Part shown: piece by piece, positions 38,143 through 49,681 of the stretch
Layout of the letters: the number at the start of each line of letters is the position of its first letter
Numbering within the stretch: position 1 is the first letter of the stretch
Notes under the pieces: model-generated
Database searches by the model: none
What the model saw: the letters and a program-made list of their open reading frames with translations, nothing else
Told to the model about the DNA's origin: nothing
NCBI RefSeq assembly: GCF_018219815.1
Contig: NZ_JADMKU010000010.1
Coordinates: 1-64,000 of the forward strand
Source: Thalassovita aquimarina
GTDB lineage: Bacteria; Pseudomonadota; Alphaproteobacteria; Rhodobacterales; Rhodobacteraceae
Direction of reading: 5' to 3'
DNA length: 64,000 nt
Made by a program: the position numbers and the translations under genes

Positions 38143-38613
38143 ATGACCGAGCAGCTTCTGACCGCGGATATCGCCCTGATCCAGCGGATCATCCCGCATC
38201 GCTATCCTTTCCTGCTGGTCGACAAGGTGGTCGATATCGACGGATACCAGTCGGGCCGCGGCATCAAGAACGTGACCATGAACGAACCGCATTTCCAGGG
38301 CCATTTCCCCGGTAAGCCGATCATGCCCGGCGTCACCATCGTCGAGGCGATGGCGCAGACCGCCGCGGTGATGGTGGGCACCGCGCTGGACATGGCTGAC
38401 AAGAACATGCTGGTTTACTTCATGGCCATCGACAAGGCCAAGTTCCGCCGCATGGTGGTCCCGGGCGACGTTCTGGAAATGAACGTGACCACGACGCGCG
38501 GCAAGCCGGGCGGCAAGGTGTGGAAATTCGCAGGCGTGGCCACGGTCGAGGGCGAAATGGCCTGCGAATGCGAATTCACCGCGATGATGGACCTGAGCGC
38601 AGGGCAGGAATAA
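38143..38613 (+). CDS. fabZ: 3-hydroxyacyl-ACP dehydratase FabZ
   Basis: A 156-residue hot-dog-fold dehydratase acting on short and long 3-hydroxyacyl-ACPs in fatty-acid synthesis. It has the start [18 protein letters not shown], the catalytic His in [18 protein letters not shown] and the catalytic Glu in [10 protein letters not shown]. The ATG at 38143 follows AAAGGATAAAAC. In this cluster it balances flow of 3-hydroxyacyl-ACP between phospholipids and LpxA, which comes next. Confidence 0.97.
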   Translation: MTEQLLTADIALIQRIIPHRYPFLLVDKVVDIDGYQSGRGIKNVTMNEPHFQGHFPGKPIMPGVTIVEAMAQTAAVMVGTALDMADKNMLVYFMAIDKAKFRRMVVPGDVLEMNVTTTRGKPGGKVWKFAGVATVEGEMACECEFTAMMDLSAGQE

Positions 38614-38617
38614 CCGC

Positions 38618-39403
38618 ATGGCTGCGCAGATACATCCTTCGGCGATCGTCGAGCCGGGCGCCGTGATCGGCGAGGGCTGCGAGATCGGGCCGTTCTGCAT
38701 CGTCGGGCCCGACGTGGTTCTGGAAGACAGGGTCGTGCTGAAAAGCCACGTCGTGGTCACCGGGCAGACCCGGATCGGCGAAGACACGGTGATTTTCCCC
38801 TTCGCCTCTATCGGTGAAATCCCGCAGGACCTGAAGTTCAAGGGCGAAAACACCCGGCTGGAGATCGGCAAGCGAAACCGCATCCGCGAACATGTGACCA
38901 TGAACAGCGGTACCGAGGGCGGTGGCGGGCTGACCCGCGTCGGCGATGACGGGCTGTTCATGGCCGGGTGCCACATCGCCCATGACGTGATCGTCGGCGA
39001 CCGGGTGATCGTGGTCAACCAATCGGCCGTCGCGGGCCATTGCCAGATCGGCGACGACGTCATCATCGGCGGGCTGTCGGGTGTGCACCAATGGGTGCGG
39101 ATTGGGCAGGGCGCGATCATCGGCGCGGTCACCATGGTGACGGCCGACGTGATTCCCTTCGGGCTGGTGCAGGCGCCGCGCGGCGAATTGGACGGGCTGA
39201 ACCTTGTCGGGCTGAAACGGCGCGGCGTGCCGCGCGCGGATATCTCGGCGCTGCGGACCGCGCTGAGGCAACTGGCCGAGGGCGAAGGCGCGTTCCAGGA
39301 CCGCGCGCGTGCCCTGGGCGACGAGGCGGAAAGCGATTACGTCCGTCAGATCGTCGATTTCATCACCGGGGCGAGCGACCGTTCGTTCCTGACCCCGCGC
39401 TGA
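38618..39403 (+). CDS. lpxA: UDP-N-acetylglucosamine O-acyltransferase
   Basis: A 261-residue left-handed beta-helix enzyme, first step of lipid A synthesis. Hexapeptide repeats run from IHPSAIVEPGAVIGEG to about residue 185. The catalytic His is in CHIAHDVIVGD, followed by the conserved NQSAVAGHCQIGDDV and GGLSGVHQWVRIGQGA. A helical C-terminal domain (NLVGLKRRGVPRADISALR) completes it. It begins five bases after fabZ. Confidence 0.97.
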   Translation: MAAQIHPSAIVEPGAVIGEGCEIGPFCIVGPDVVLEDRVVLKSHVVVTGQTRIGEDTVIFPFASIGEIPQDLKFKGENTRLEIGKRNRIREHVTMNSGTEGGGGLTRVGDDGLFMAGCHIAHDVIVGDRVIVVNQSAVAGHCQIGDDVIIGGLSGVHQWVRIGQGAIIGAVTMVTADVIPFGLVQAPRGELDGLNLVGLKRRGVPRADISALRTALRQLAEGEGAFQDRARALGDEAESDYVRQIVDFITGASDRSFLTPR

Positions 39404-39406
39404 TCC

Positions 39407-40213
39407 ATGCCGGGGCGTCTGGCCATCCTTGCCGGAAACGGCGGCCTGCCGGTGGAAATCGCCGCTGCGCAACCCGACGCGGTGAAGGTGGTGTTCGACG
39501 GTGTGCCGCATAAGCTGAGCGGCGATCTGCATTCCCATGCCTTCGAGAAACTGGGCGGCCTGTTCGACGCGCTGAACGAAATGGGCGTCACCCGGGTGGT
39601 GATGGCCGGGTCGATGTTGCGCCCGCCGCTCGATGCCTCTGCCTTCGATCCGCTGATGATCTCGCTGGCGCCGCGCCTGCTGTCGGCGATGCATGGCGGC
39701 GACGATGCCCTGCTCAGGGTGATCATCGCAATCATCGAGGAGCAGGGATTCGAGGTGGTCGGCGCGCATGAACTGGTCGAGGGCCTGACCGCCGAAGAGG
39801 GGCAGTTGGCCGGGCCGGAACCCTCGAACGAACAGCTGGCCGATGCCGATCGGGGCGCCGATATCCTGAACGCGCTGGCGCCGGTGGATGTCGGGCAGGG
39901 CTGTGTCGTGGCGGGCGGGCTGTGCCTGGGCGTGGAAACCGTGCAGGGCACCGATTTCATGCTGACCACGGTGGCCGAAACGCCGGAGGCTTTGCGCCGG
40001 GGCGCCAAGGGCGTCTTCGTCAAGGCGGCCAAGCGCGGTCAGGACCTGCGCGTCGACATGCCCGCCATCGGCCCCGACACGGTGGCGCGGGCCGAAAAGG
40101 CCGGGCTGGCGGGGATCGTTTTGCAGGCCGGACAGGTCCTGATCCTTGAGCGTGCCAAAACGGTCGCGGCGGCGGAAAAGGCCGGCATCTTCATCATGGG
40201 CCGGGTGCTGTGA
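39407..40213 (+). CDS. lpxI: UDP-2,3-diacylglucosamine diphosphatase LpxI
   Basis: A 268-residue protein of the LpxI (formerly DUF1009) family, which replaces LpxH in alphaproteobacteria and hydrolyses UDP-2,3-diacylglucosamine to lipid X and UMP. The N-terminal LAILAGNGGLPVEIAAA and the C-terminal LRVDMPAIGPDTVARAEKAG, with AGIVLQAGQVLILE, are family hallmarks. The position between lpxA and lpxB is the standard one. It starts three bases after lpxA; its TGA overlaps the lpxB GTG start (GTGA). Confidence 0.95.
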   Translation: MPGRLAILAGNGGLPVEIAAAQPDAVKVVFDGVPHKLSGDLHSHAFEKLGGLFDALNEMGVTRVVMAGSMLRPPLDASAFDPLMISLAPRLLSAMHGGDDALLRVIIAIIEEQGFEVVGAHELVEGLTAEEGQLAGPEPSNEQLADADRGADILNALAPVDVGQGCVVAGGLCLGVETVQGTDFMLTTVAETPEALRRGAKGVFVKAAKRGQDLRVDMPAIGPDTVARAEKAGLAGIVLQAGQVLILERAKTVAAAEKAGIFIMGRVL

Positions 40214-41373
40214 TCCGGGTTTTCGTGATCGCGGGCGAGGCGTCGGGCGACAAGCTGGGCGCGGCCCTGATGGCGGGACTGAAGCAGCTGGCGGAGGTCG
40301 AGTTTCAGGGCGTCGGCGGGCCGCTGATGCAGGCCGAGGGCCTCGACAGCCTGTTCCCGATGGACGAGCTGTCGGTGATGGGGATCGCCGAGATCCTGCC
40401 GAAATACCGCCACCTGATGCGACGGATCAACCAGACGGCCGAGGCGGTGATCGCGGCGCAGCCGGACGTTCTGATCACCATCGACAGCCCCGATTTTTCC
40501 CTGCGCGTGGCGCGGCGGGTCAAGGCGGCCTCGGATATCCGCACGGTGCATTACGTTGCCCCCACCGTCTGGGCCTGGCGCGCCGGACGGGCGCAGAAGA
40601 TGGCCAAGGTGATCGACCACGTGCTGGCGCTGTTCCCGTTTGAGCCGCCCTATATGGAAGCGGCCGGGATGGAATGCGATTTCGTCGGCCACCCGGTGGT
40701 GGCCGAACGGGTGGCGAGCGTCGGGGAAGCAGGGGCATTCCGGGCCGAACAGGGGCTTGGCGATGCGCCGGTTCTGCTGGTGCTGCCGGGCAGCCGCAGG
40801 GGCGAGGTGTCGCGTCTGGCGCCGGTCTTCGGCGACGTCTTGCGCCGGGTCGTCGCCGAGCGCCCTGATATACGGCCGGTGATCCCGACCACCGGCAACG
40901 TGACCGATCTGGTGCGCTCGGCGGTGGCCGACTGGCCGGTCGTGCCACTGGTGCTGGACCCGCGCGGTACCGATCCGGTAGAGTACAAGCGACAGAAGGC
41001 GGCGGCTTTCGCGGCGGCCGACGCGGCGCTGGCGGCGTCGGGCACGGTGTCGCTGGAACTGGCGGCGGCCGACACGCCGATGGTGATCGCCTATGACATG
41101 AACTGGATCAGCCGGCAGATCATCGGGCGGATGCTGAAGGTCGATACGGTGACGCTGGTCAATCTGGTCAGCGATACCCGCACGGTACCGGAATTCATCG
41201 GGAAAGATTGCCAGCCGGGCCCGATCGCCGAGGCGGTTTTACAGGTGCTGGACGATCCCGGCGATCAGCGCGCCGCGATGCAGACCACGATGGAGCGGCT
41301 GGGCAAGGGCGGCGAGGCACCCGGATTGAGGGCCGCCAAAGCGGTCCTCAAAGGATTGCAGGCTGGGGCTTGA
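40210..41373 (+). CDS. lpxB: Lipid-A-disaccharide synthase
   Basis: A 387-residue GT-B glycosyltransferase joining lipid X and UDP-2,3-diacylglucosamine. It has the N-terminal VFVIAGEASGDKLGAALM, the family block APTVWAWRAGRAQKMAKVIDHV and the C-terminal UDP-binding SGTVSLELAAADTPMVIAYDMN. The start is GTG at 40210, overlapping the lpxI stop, so translation is coupled. It is the last gene of the envelope run; a ThiE-like gene faces it seven bases after the stop. Confidence 0.96.
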   Translation: MIRVFVIAGEASGDKLGAALMAGLKQLAEVEFQGVGGPLMQAEGLDSLFPMDELSVMGIAEILPKYRHLMRRINQTAEAVIAAQPDVLITIDSPDFSLRVARRVKAASDIRTVHYVAPTVWAWRAGRAQKMAKVIDHVLALFPFEPPYMEAAGMECDFVGHPVVAERVASVGEAGAFRAEQGLGDAPVLLVLPGSRRGEVSRLAPVFGDVLRRVVAERPDIRPVIPTTGNVTDLVRSAVADWPVVPLVLDPRGTDPVEYKRQKAAAFAAADAALAASGTVSLELAAADTPMVIAYDMNWISRQIIGRMLKVDTVTLVNLVSDTRTVPEFIGKDCQPGPIAEAVLQVLDDPGDQRAAMQTTMERLGKGGEAPGLRAAKAVLKGLQAGA

Positions 41374-41380
41374 GGGCCGT

Positions 41381-42001
41381 TCAGGCGAAGTGCGATTTCA
41401 GCTCGGTAAGTGCTTTGGAAGCGTCGTCCTGCGACCAGATCTCGTCACCGATGCCGAAGAAATCGGTGAACGGCGACAGGGTGCGGATCGTTTCGGCGCT
41501 CAGCGCGCCTTCGGCCACCACCGGCACTTCGATCATTTCCGACCACCACTGGAACAGGTCGGTTTCCGCCACGGTGCCGTCGCCCAGATCGGTGGCGCCG
41601 ACGGGGCCGAAGCTGACGTAATCGGCCCCCGCTTCGCCCGCGTTCATGCCGTCATGGCGCGAGGCGCCGCAGTAGGCGCCGACGATGGCATCCGCGCCCA
41701 AGGCCTTGCGCGTCTTGCGCACCAGCCGCGACCCGTCGCCCAGATGCACGCCGTCCAGCCCCAGCCGTTCCACCATCAGGATGTGGTTTTCGATCACCAG
41801 CGCGACGTCGCGGGCATGGGTGACTTCGCGCAACGCGTCGCCGGCGCGCGCGATGCGGTCTTCGTCATGGCTGGCCAGCGCCAGCCGGACACAGGCAATC
41901 TCATGCGCGTCCAGAACCGCGGCCAGCCGGTTCGGGAAGTCCGACAATTCGAACTCCGACGGGGTGATCAGGTAGATTTGCGGCTGCTCGATCTCGGCCA
42001 T
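41381..42001 (-). CDS. Thiamine-phosphate synthase-like (ThiE/TenI fold) protein
   Basis: A 206-residue TIM-barrel protein of the ThiE/TenI type. It has QIYLITPSEFELSDF at the start, GLDGVHLGDGSR (the DGVHLG motif), IVGAYCGASRHDGMNAGEAGADYVSFGPV (matching S-H-s..e-a-GADYvgfGP) and a C-terminal phosphate-binding segment that is weak here (VVAEGALSAETIRTL). Some pyrophosphate-binding residues look altered, so it may not be the true ThiE; a separate thiamine operon could exist elsewhere. It is convergent with lpxB. Confidence 0.75.
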   Translation of the reverse strand: MAEIEQPQIYLITPSEFELSDFPNRLAAVLDAHEIACVRLALASHDEDRIARAGDALREVTHARDVALVIENHILMVERLGLDGVHLGDGSRLVRKTRKALGADAIVGAYCGASRHDGMNAGEAGADYVSFGPVGATDLGDGTVAETDLFQWWSEMIEVPVVAEGALSAETIRTLSPFTDFFGIGDEIWSQDDASKALTELKSHFA

Positions 42002-42057
42002 GGGGTGCTTCCTTCCGTGGTCTTTCGCGCCGCTATAGCGTGGATTTTTCCGCTTGG

Positions 42058-42387
42058 CTACTTCTGAGGTAACGCGCGGGTATGGGCCAGCGCCAGGGCC
42101 ATCAGCCGGGCGCGGCGCGCATCGTCCGCCATGAGGTCTTCGTCCACGTCGACAATGCCGCCCATGCGGCGGCCGGTGAAGTCTATCGGCCGGGCGCCGT
42201 CGATGGCCAGCGCCTCGGCCTCGCGTTCTTTGCCAGTGCGGAACATGCCGCCGTTCTTGTGCACGCCGCAGACCATGTTGCCATGCAGCAGAAAACAGAG
42301 CCCGCCGAACATCCTTTTTTCGCTAATGCCGCTTTCGCCGGCCAGATCGTCGCGCATCAGTTGCGCCAAGCCTTCGTCATAAGCCAT
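42058..42387 (-). CDS. TfoX N-terminal domain protein
   Basis: A 109-residue protein matching the TfoX/Sxy N-terminal domain: KRMFGGLCFLLHGNMVCGVHKNG is diagnostic. In gamma-proteobacteria full-length Sxy/TfoX activates competence genes; here the N-domain stands alone, and a separate gene with only the C-terminal domain occurs at 60312-60647. The role in alphaproteobacteria is unknown. The ATG at 42387 begins MAYDEGLAQLM, the usual family start; longer forms would add a non-family Arg-rich extension. Confidence 0.85.
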   Translation of the reverse strand: MAYDEGLAQLMRDDLAGESGISEKRMFGGLCFLLHGNMVCGVHKNGGMFRTGKEREAEALAIDGARPIDFTGRRMGGIVDVDEDLMADDARRARLMALALAHTRALPQK

Positions 42388-42560
42388 CACCGTTCCTCCG
42401 CCGGGAAAGGATAGGCGGGTGGCGGCGGTTCGCCAAGGCGCGCGGTTTTGACTGCCGCAGCGCCGGGATATGGGTATTTTTGCCAAGAAAAAGCGGCTGG
42501 GGGTTGGATTGGCCCCGGTGCTGATCTATCAGCGGGCGGTGGATTTTTCGGAGATCGATC

Positions 42561-43307
42561 ATGCCAAGTGCCATGCCGCAGCCGTCCTTCGTTTTGGTAC
42601 GCCCGCAAATGGGTGAAAATATCGGCGGCGCCGCCCGCGCGATGTGGAATTTCGGATTGGACCGGATGCGCGTGGTGGAACCGCGCGACGGCTGGCCGAA
42701 CCAGAAGGCGGTGGCGATGGCCAGCGGCGCCGGGCGCCTGCTGGACGAGGCGGGGCATTATGGATCGGTGGCCGAGGCGCTGGATGACTGCAACTTCGTC
42801 TTCGCCACCACCGCGCGGGGGCGGGGGCTGACCAAACCGGTTTACAGCCCGGAGAAGGCGATGGAGCTGGCGCGCGAAAAGATCGCTGCCGGTGAAAAGG
42901 TCGCCGTCATGTTCGGCCCCGAACGCGCGGGGCTGGAAAACGAGGACGTGGCGCGCGCCAACGCGATCATCACCGTGCCGGTGAACCCGGAATTCTTCAG
43001 CCTGAACCTGGCGCAATGCGTGTTGCTGACCGCCTATGAATGGCGCCGCCAGTCGGTCGAGATCGAGCACGAGCGGGTCGAGATGGCGAAAACCGACTGG
43101 GCCAGCGCGATCGAGGTGGAAAAGCTGTCGCAGCATTACGAGGAACGGCTGGACGAGGCCGGGTTCTTTTTCCCCGAGGCCAAGGCGGAGGGCATGAAGG
43201 TCAACCTGCGCAACCTGTGGAGCCGGATGCCGCTGACGCGCGCCGACGTGCAGATGTTCCACGGCATGCTGCGCCAGATGGTGCGCTGGAAGAACCGCCA
43301 GGACTGA
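42561..43307 (+). CDS. trmJ: tRNA (cytidine/uridine-32-2'-O)-methyltransferase TrmJ
   Basis: A 248-residue SPOUT-class RNA methyltransferase. It has FVLVRPQMGENIGGAARAMWNFGL (the N-terminal N-I-G-aaRam motif), VMFGPERAGLENEDVARANAIITVPVNPEFFSLNLAQCVLL (motifs 2 and 3 with the knot), and the helical TrmJ extension at the C-terminus (EAGFFFPEAKAEGMKVNLRNLWSRM). It methylates the ribose of nucleotide 32 in certain tRNAs. The start at 42561 or the in-frame Met five codons later are both possible. Confidence 0.92.
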   Translation: MPSAMPQPSFVLVRPQMGENIGGAARAMWNFGLDRMRVVEPRDGWPNQKAVAMASGAGRLLDEAGHYGSVAEALDDCNFVFATTARGRGLTKPVYSPEKAMELAREKIAAGEKVAVMFGPERAGLENEDVARANAIITVPVNPEFFSLNLAQCVLLTAYEWRRQSVEIEHERVEMAKTDWASAIEVEKLSQHYEERLDEAGFFFPEAKAEGMKVNLRNLWSRMPLTRADVQMFHGMLRQMVRWKNRQD

Positions 43308-43382
43308 AAATAACGGGGCAGGGTGACGCACTTGCGCCCGGCCCAAACCGCGCCATATTCTGCGCCGGAACCGGAGGGCAGC

Positions 43383-44525
43383 ATGAGCCAGAAACGCAAT
43401 ATTTTCGAAGAGGTTGGCAGCAATGCTGCGGCCAGGGTGGAACCGAAGGGCGGCATGATCGATGCGGCCAAGCGCGGCGCGCGGCGGGGCATTCGCGCCT
43501 GGCTGATCGTTCTTTTCGCGCTGGTGGTAACGATGATCGCGGTGGGCGGGCTGACCCGGCTGACCGATAGCGGGCTCAGCATCACCGAATGGAGGCCGGT
43601 CACCGGCGCGCTGCCGCCGATGAGCGAAGCGCACTGGCAGGAAGAATTCGACAAATACAAGGCGATCCCGGAATTCCAGCTGCAGAACAGCTGGATGGAA
43701 CTTTCCGATTTCAAATCGATCTACTGGTGGGAATGGGGCCACCGGCAACTGGGCCGGGTGATCGGGCTGGTCTGGGCACTTGGCTTCCTCGGGTTCCTTG
43801 CGGCGCGGCAGATCCCGGCCAGCTGGACCCAGCGGTTGCTGCTGATCGGTGCCCTGGGCGGCGTGCAGGGCGCCGTGGGCTGGTGGATGGTCAGCTCCGG
43901 GCTTTCGGGCTCGATGCTGGACGTGGCCAGCTACCGCCTTGCCACCCATCTGGGGCTGGCCTTCATCATTCTGGGTTTCATCGCCTGGTACGTCTTCCTG
44001 CTGGGCCGTGAGGAACGAGATCTGATGCAGGCGCGCCGGTCGAGCGAGCGCAAACTGTGGGGGATCTCCACCGGCTGGCTGCACCTGGCCTTCGTGCAGA
44101 TCCTGCTGGGCGCCTTGGTGGCGGGGATCGATGCGGGCCAGAGCTTCACCGACTGGCCCTTGATGGGCGATCAGGTGGTGCCGCCGGGGGCTTTCGAGAT
44201 CACGCCGATCTGGCGCAATTTCTTCGAAAATCCCGGTCTGGTGCAGTTCATCCACCGCTGCGTCGCCTACCTGCTGCTGGCCTATTCCATCATGGCTTTC
44301 CTGAAGGGACGCAAATCGGCCCATGCGGGCACCCGGGCGGCCTTCACCGCCGCCTTCATCGCGGTGCTGGGGCAGGTGAGCCTAGGCGTCTACGTGCTGT
44401 TTTCAGGGGTGCAGGCGCATGTGGCGATCACCCACCAGGTGGTCGCCGTCATGGTCTGGGTGCTGGTGCTGCGGGCGCGCTTCATGAGCGGCTATCCGGT
44501 GGTCGGGAAAATCAAGGGGGCTTAA
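43383..44525 (+). CDS. ctaA: Heme A synthase (COX15/CtaA)
   Basis: A 380-residue integral membrane protein with eight hydrophobic segments, oxidising the C8 methyl of heme O to make heme A for cytochrome c oxidase. It has VGGLTRLTDSGLSITEWRPVTGALPP, WEWGHRQLGRVIGLVW (heme-ligand His), LATHLGLAF, FIHRCVAYLLL and ITHQVVAVMVWV, placing the paired His ligands as expected for the type-2 COX15 family of alphaproteobacteria and mitochondria. The ATG at 43383 follows GGAGGGCAGC. Confidence 0.95.
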   Translation: MSQKRNIFEEVGSNAAARVEPKGGMIDAAKRGARRGIRAWLIVLFALVVTMIAVGGLTRLTDSGLSITEWRPVTGALPPMSEAHWQEEFDKYKAIPEFQLQNSWMELSDFKSIYWWEWGHRQLGRVIGLVWALGFLGFLAARQIPASWTQRLLLIGALGGVQGAVGWWMVSSGLSGSMLDVASYRLATHLGLAFIILGFIAWYVFLLGREERDLMQARRSSERKLWGISTGWLHLAFVQILLGALVAGIDAGQSFTDWPLMGDQVVPPGAFEITPIWRNFFENPGLVQFIHRCVAYLLLAYSIMAFLKGRKSAHAGTRAAFTAAFIAVLGQVSLGVYVLFSGVQAHVAITHQVVAVMVWVLVLRARFMSGYPVVGKIKGA

Positions 44526-44526
44526 G

Positions 44527-46002
44527 ATGGCTGCATATGACGATTTGATGGCGTTTCAGCGTGACACGATGGCGTTGGCGCAGGTTGCGGGCCGGCTGGG
44601 CTGGGACCAGGAAACGATGATGCCGCGCGGTGCCGCCGACCAGCGGTCGGACGAAATGGCAGCGATGGAAAAGGTGCTGCACGCCCGGCGCACCGATCCG
44701 CGCGTGGGCGAGTGGCTGGCGGCGATCGATGACGCGGCGCTGGACCCCGTCGGGCAGGCGCAGATGCGCCATATCCGCAAGGCGCATGCCCGGGCGATGA
44801 AGGTGCCGGCGGATCTGGCCGCCGAGATCGCCAAGGTGACCAGCAAGGCGCAGGGCCAGTGGGCGCAGGCGCGCGCCGACGAGGACGTGGCGGCCTTCCT
44901 GCCGGTGCTGGAACAGGTGGTGGCGTTGAAGCGCCGCGAAGGTCAGGCGCTGGCCGATGGCGGCGATGTCTATGACGCGATGATCGACGACTATGAGCCC
45001 GAAATGACCGCCGCCGAGCTGGGCGCGATGTTCGGCGCGATGCGGCCGCGTCTGGTGGCGCTGCGCGAAGCGGTGCTGGAGGCGGAAGCGCCGCAGGCGA
45101 TCAGCGGGCATTTCCCCGCCGACAAGCAGATGGAACTGACCGCGAAACTGGCTACCACCTTCGGATACGACCTGCATCACGGGCGGATCGACAAGGCGGT
45201 GCACCCGTTCAGTTCCGGATCGGGCCACGACGTGCGGATCACCACGCGGACCAGCGAACTGGACCCGTTCAACTGCCTCTATTCGACCATCCACGAGGTC
45301 GGCCATGCCTGCTACGAGCAGAATATCGACGACGCCTATCTGCTGACGCCGCTGGGCGGCGGCGTGTCGATGGGTGTGCATGAAAGCCAGAGCCGGATCT
45401 ATGAGAACCAGCTGGGCCGCAGCGCGGCCTTCACCGGCTGGCTTTATGGCCAGATGAAGGACACGTTTGGCGATTTCGGCATCGCGGATGCGGACGAATT
45501 CTATCGCAGCGTGAACCGGGTGCACGAAGGCTACATTCGGACCGAGGCGGACGAGGTCCAGTACAACCTGCATGTCATGCTGCGGTTCGATCTGGAACGC
45601 GCGCTGATGCAGGGCGATCTGGACGTTTTCGATCTGGAAGCGGCGTGGAACGACCGGTTCGAGGCCGATTTCGGCTATGCCGTGGACAAGCCGTCGAACG
45701 GCTGTCTGCAGGATGTGCACTGGTCGGTGGGCCTGTTCGGGTATTTCCCGACCTACAGTCTGGGCAACGTCTATGCCGGGTGCCTGTACCAGGCTTTGCG
45801 CGGGGCGGTGCCCGGGTTGCAGGACCAGTTGGCGCGGGGTGACCTGGCGCCGGCGACCGGATGGCTGCGCGACAACCTGCAGACCCATGGCGGGCTGTAC
45901 GAACCGGCCGAGGTGGTGGAACGCGCCAGCGGCGTCGCGCCGGGGCCGGAACCGCTGCTGGAATACCTGGAAGCCAAGTTCGCCGGCATCTACCGGCTGT
46001 AA
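44527..46002 (+). CDS. M32-family carboxypeptidase
   Basis: A 491-residue zinc metallocarboxypeptidase of the thermostable carboxypeptidase 1 (Taq) family. The zinc motif is STIHEVGHACYEQ (HExxH), followed by the downstream Glu region GVSMGVHESQSRIYENQLGRS and the family blocks VRITTRTSELDPFNCLYSTIHE and GLFGYFPTYSLGNVYAGCLYQ. It trims C-terminal residues from peptides in the cytoplasm. The ATG lies one base after the ctaA stop (TAAGATGG), with AAGGGGG before it, so it is likely cotranscribed with ctaA. Confidence 0.96.
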   Translation: MAAYDDLMAFQRDTMALAQVAGRLGWDQETMMPRGAADQRSDEMAAMEKVLHARRTDPRVGEWLAAIDDAALDPVGQAQMRHIRKAHARAMKVPADLAAEIAKVTSKAQGQWAQARADEDVAAFLPVLEQVVALKRREGQALADGGDVYDAMIDDYEPEMTAAELGAMFGAMRPRLVALREAVLEAEAPQAISGHFPADKQMELTAKLATTFGYDLHHGRIDKAVHPFSSGSGHDVRITTRTSELDPFNCLYSTIHEVGHACYEQNIDDAYLLTPLGGGVSMGVHESQSRIYENQLGRSAAFTGWLYGQMKDTFGDFGIADADEFYRSVNRVHEGYIRTEADEVQYNLHVMLRFDLERALMQGDLDVFDLEAAWNDRFEADFGYAVDKPSNGCLQDVHWSVGLFGYFPTYSLGNVYAGCLYQALRGAVPGLQDQLARGDLAPATGWLRDNLQTHGGLYEPAEVVERASGVAPGPEPLLEYLEAKFAGIYRL

Positions 46003-46052
46003 TAGGAGCCTGACCCGGCCTGTGCTACCCTTCGCAAAACGGAGGATAGCAC

Positions 46053-46517
46053 ATGCAATACCTAACCCCGGACAACCCGGTTTTTGTCACCTACGCGATC
46101 GCCGCCGCGCTGATGGTTGTGAAACTCATGGGGCAGGGATGGCTGACCGTTTACCGCATGATGAAAAGCGACTCGGGGCTGGTGAACCCCGAGGACCTGC
46201 GGCAGACGCCGCTCAACCCGCACCCGCGCGATGATCAGCTCGAACTCAACGATTACGTCGACCGGTCGCGCCGGATGCATCGCAACGATCTGGAAAACAT
46301 TCCCGGATTCTGGGCGGCGGGGCTGCTGTTCGTCTTCGCCGCGCCGCCGCTGTGGCTGGCGCAGGGGCTGATGTACGGGTTCGTGGGCGCGCGGCTGCTG
46401 CACGCCTGGGCCTATCTGTCCAAGCAGAACCACGAGGTGCGCGCGACTTTCTACACCATCGGATCGGTGATCGTGATCTACATGGCCTTGCACGCGCTGG
46501 TGGCCCTGCTGGGCTGA
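46053..46517 (+). CDS. MAPEG family membrane protein (second copy)
   Basis: A 154-residue membrane protein. It has VDRSRRMHRNDLENIPGFWAAG after the first membrane segment, the R-x-H-x-N-D-x-E-N-I-P core of the MAPEG superfamily, and three further hydrophobic segments ending VIVIYMALHALVALLG. This motif is closer to eukaryotic microsomal GST-1-like members than the copy at 1057. A glutathione-dependent role is possible but unproven. ACGGAGG precedes the ATG. Confidence 0.85.
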   Translation: MQYLTPDNPVFVTYAIAAALMVVKLMGQGWLTVYRMMKSDSGLVNPEDLRQTPLNPHPRDDQLELNDYVDRSRRMHRNDLENIPGFWAAGLLFVFAAPPLWLAQGLMYGFVGARLLHAWAYLSKQNHEVRATFYTIGSVIVIYMALHALVALLG

Positions 46518-46545
46518 TACCGTTGGCCTGCGGGGCCTTCCTGTA

Positions 46546-46641
46546 TCACCAGGCCTTTGAAGGCAGGGGGGCAGCCGCAGCGGTGTGCGGCGTGGCGATT
46601 GCGAATACGGCCGCGCTGGCAAGGGAACGGAACGCGCTCAT
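46546..46641 (-). CDS. Possible 31-residue signal-peptide-like ORF or remnant
   Basis: A short frame beginning MSAFRSLASAAVFAIATP then TAAAAPLPSKAW and a stop. It reads like a complete Sec signal peptide with only a few residues after it. There is no good ribosome binding site. It could be the front of a deleted secreted-protein gene, or chance. Confidence 0.2.
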   Translation of the reverse strand: MSAFRSLASAAVFAIATPHTAAAAPLPSKAW

Positions 46642-46664
46642 CTGATTGCCAATCGCGTCGATAT

Positions 46665-46700
46665 AAAAAAGGATGGGCTGATTTTAGCCCATCCTTTTTA
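46665..46700. terminator. Strong bidirectional terminator after gyrA
   Basis: AAAAAGGATGGGCT (46666-46679) pairs perfectly with AGCCCATCCTTTTT (46686-46699) around a 6-base loop. With A-runs and T-runs at both ends it can stop transcription from gyrA (minus) and from the plus strand. Confidence 0.9.
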
Positions 46701-46756
46701 TGGTGTGGCGGAAATCCGGCTGGATCATCGCCCGCGCGCGGAGATTTGCGCGGGAA

Positions 46757-49489
<2,733 letters not shown>

Positions 49490-49681
49490 TTGGGGTAACC
49501 GCTCTGTTCGATTGTCTATATTTTGTTACATGACTTATATCAGAGCCATGATATGGGGTGCAATGGTCGCATGCGCCTGCATTTGGCAGCGCTCGTGAAT
49601 GGGTGCTAACACTCTGTTTTTATTGACAATTAAAATGAAGATGGCACTCTGTTTACACGGGTAGTCAAAAAGAGGTGCAAC

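Noticed and set aside
42387-44324. Open frame of 645 codons antisense to trmJ and ctaA
   Set aside because: It is a shadow of two well-supported genes, with no motif and a Pro/His/Gln-rich composition.
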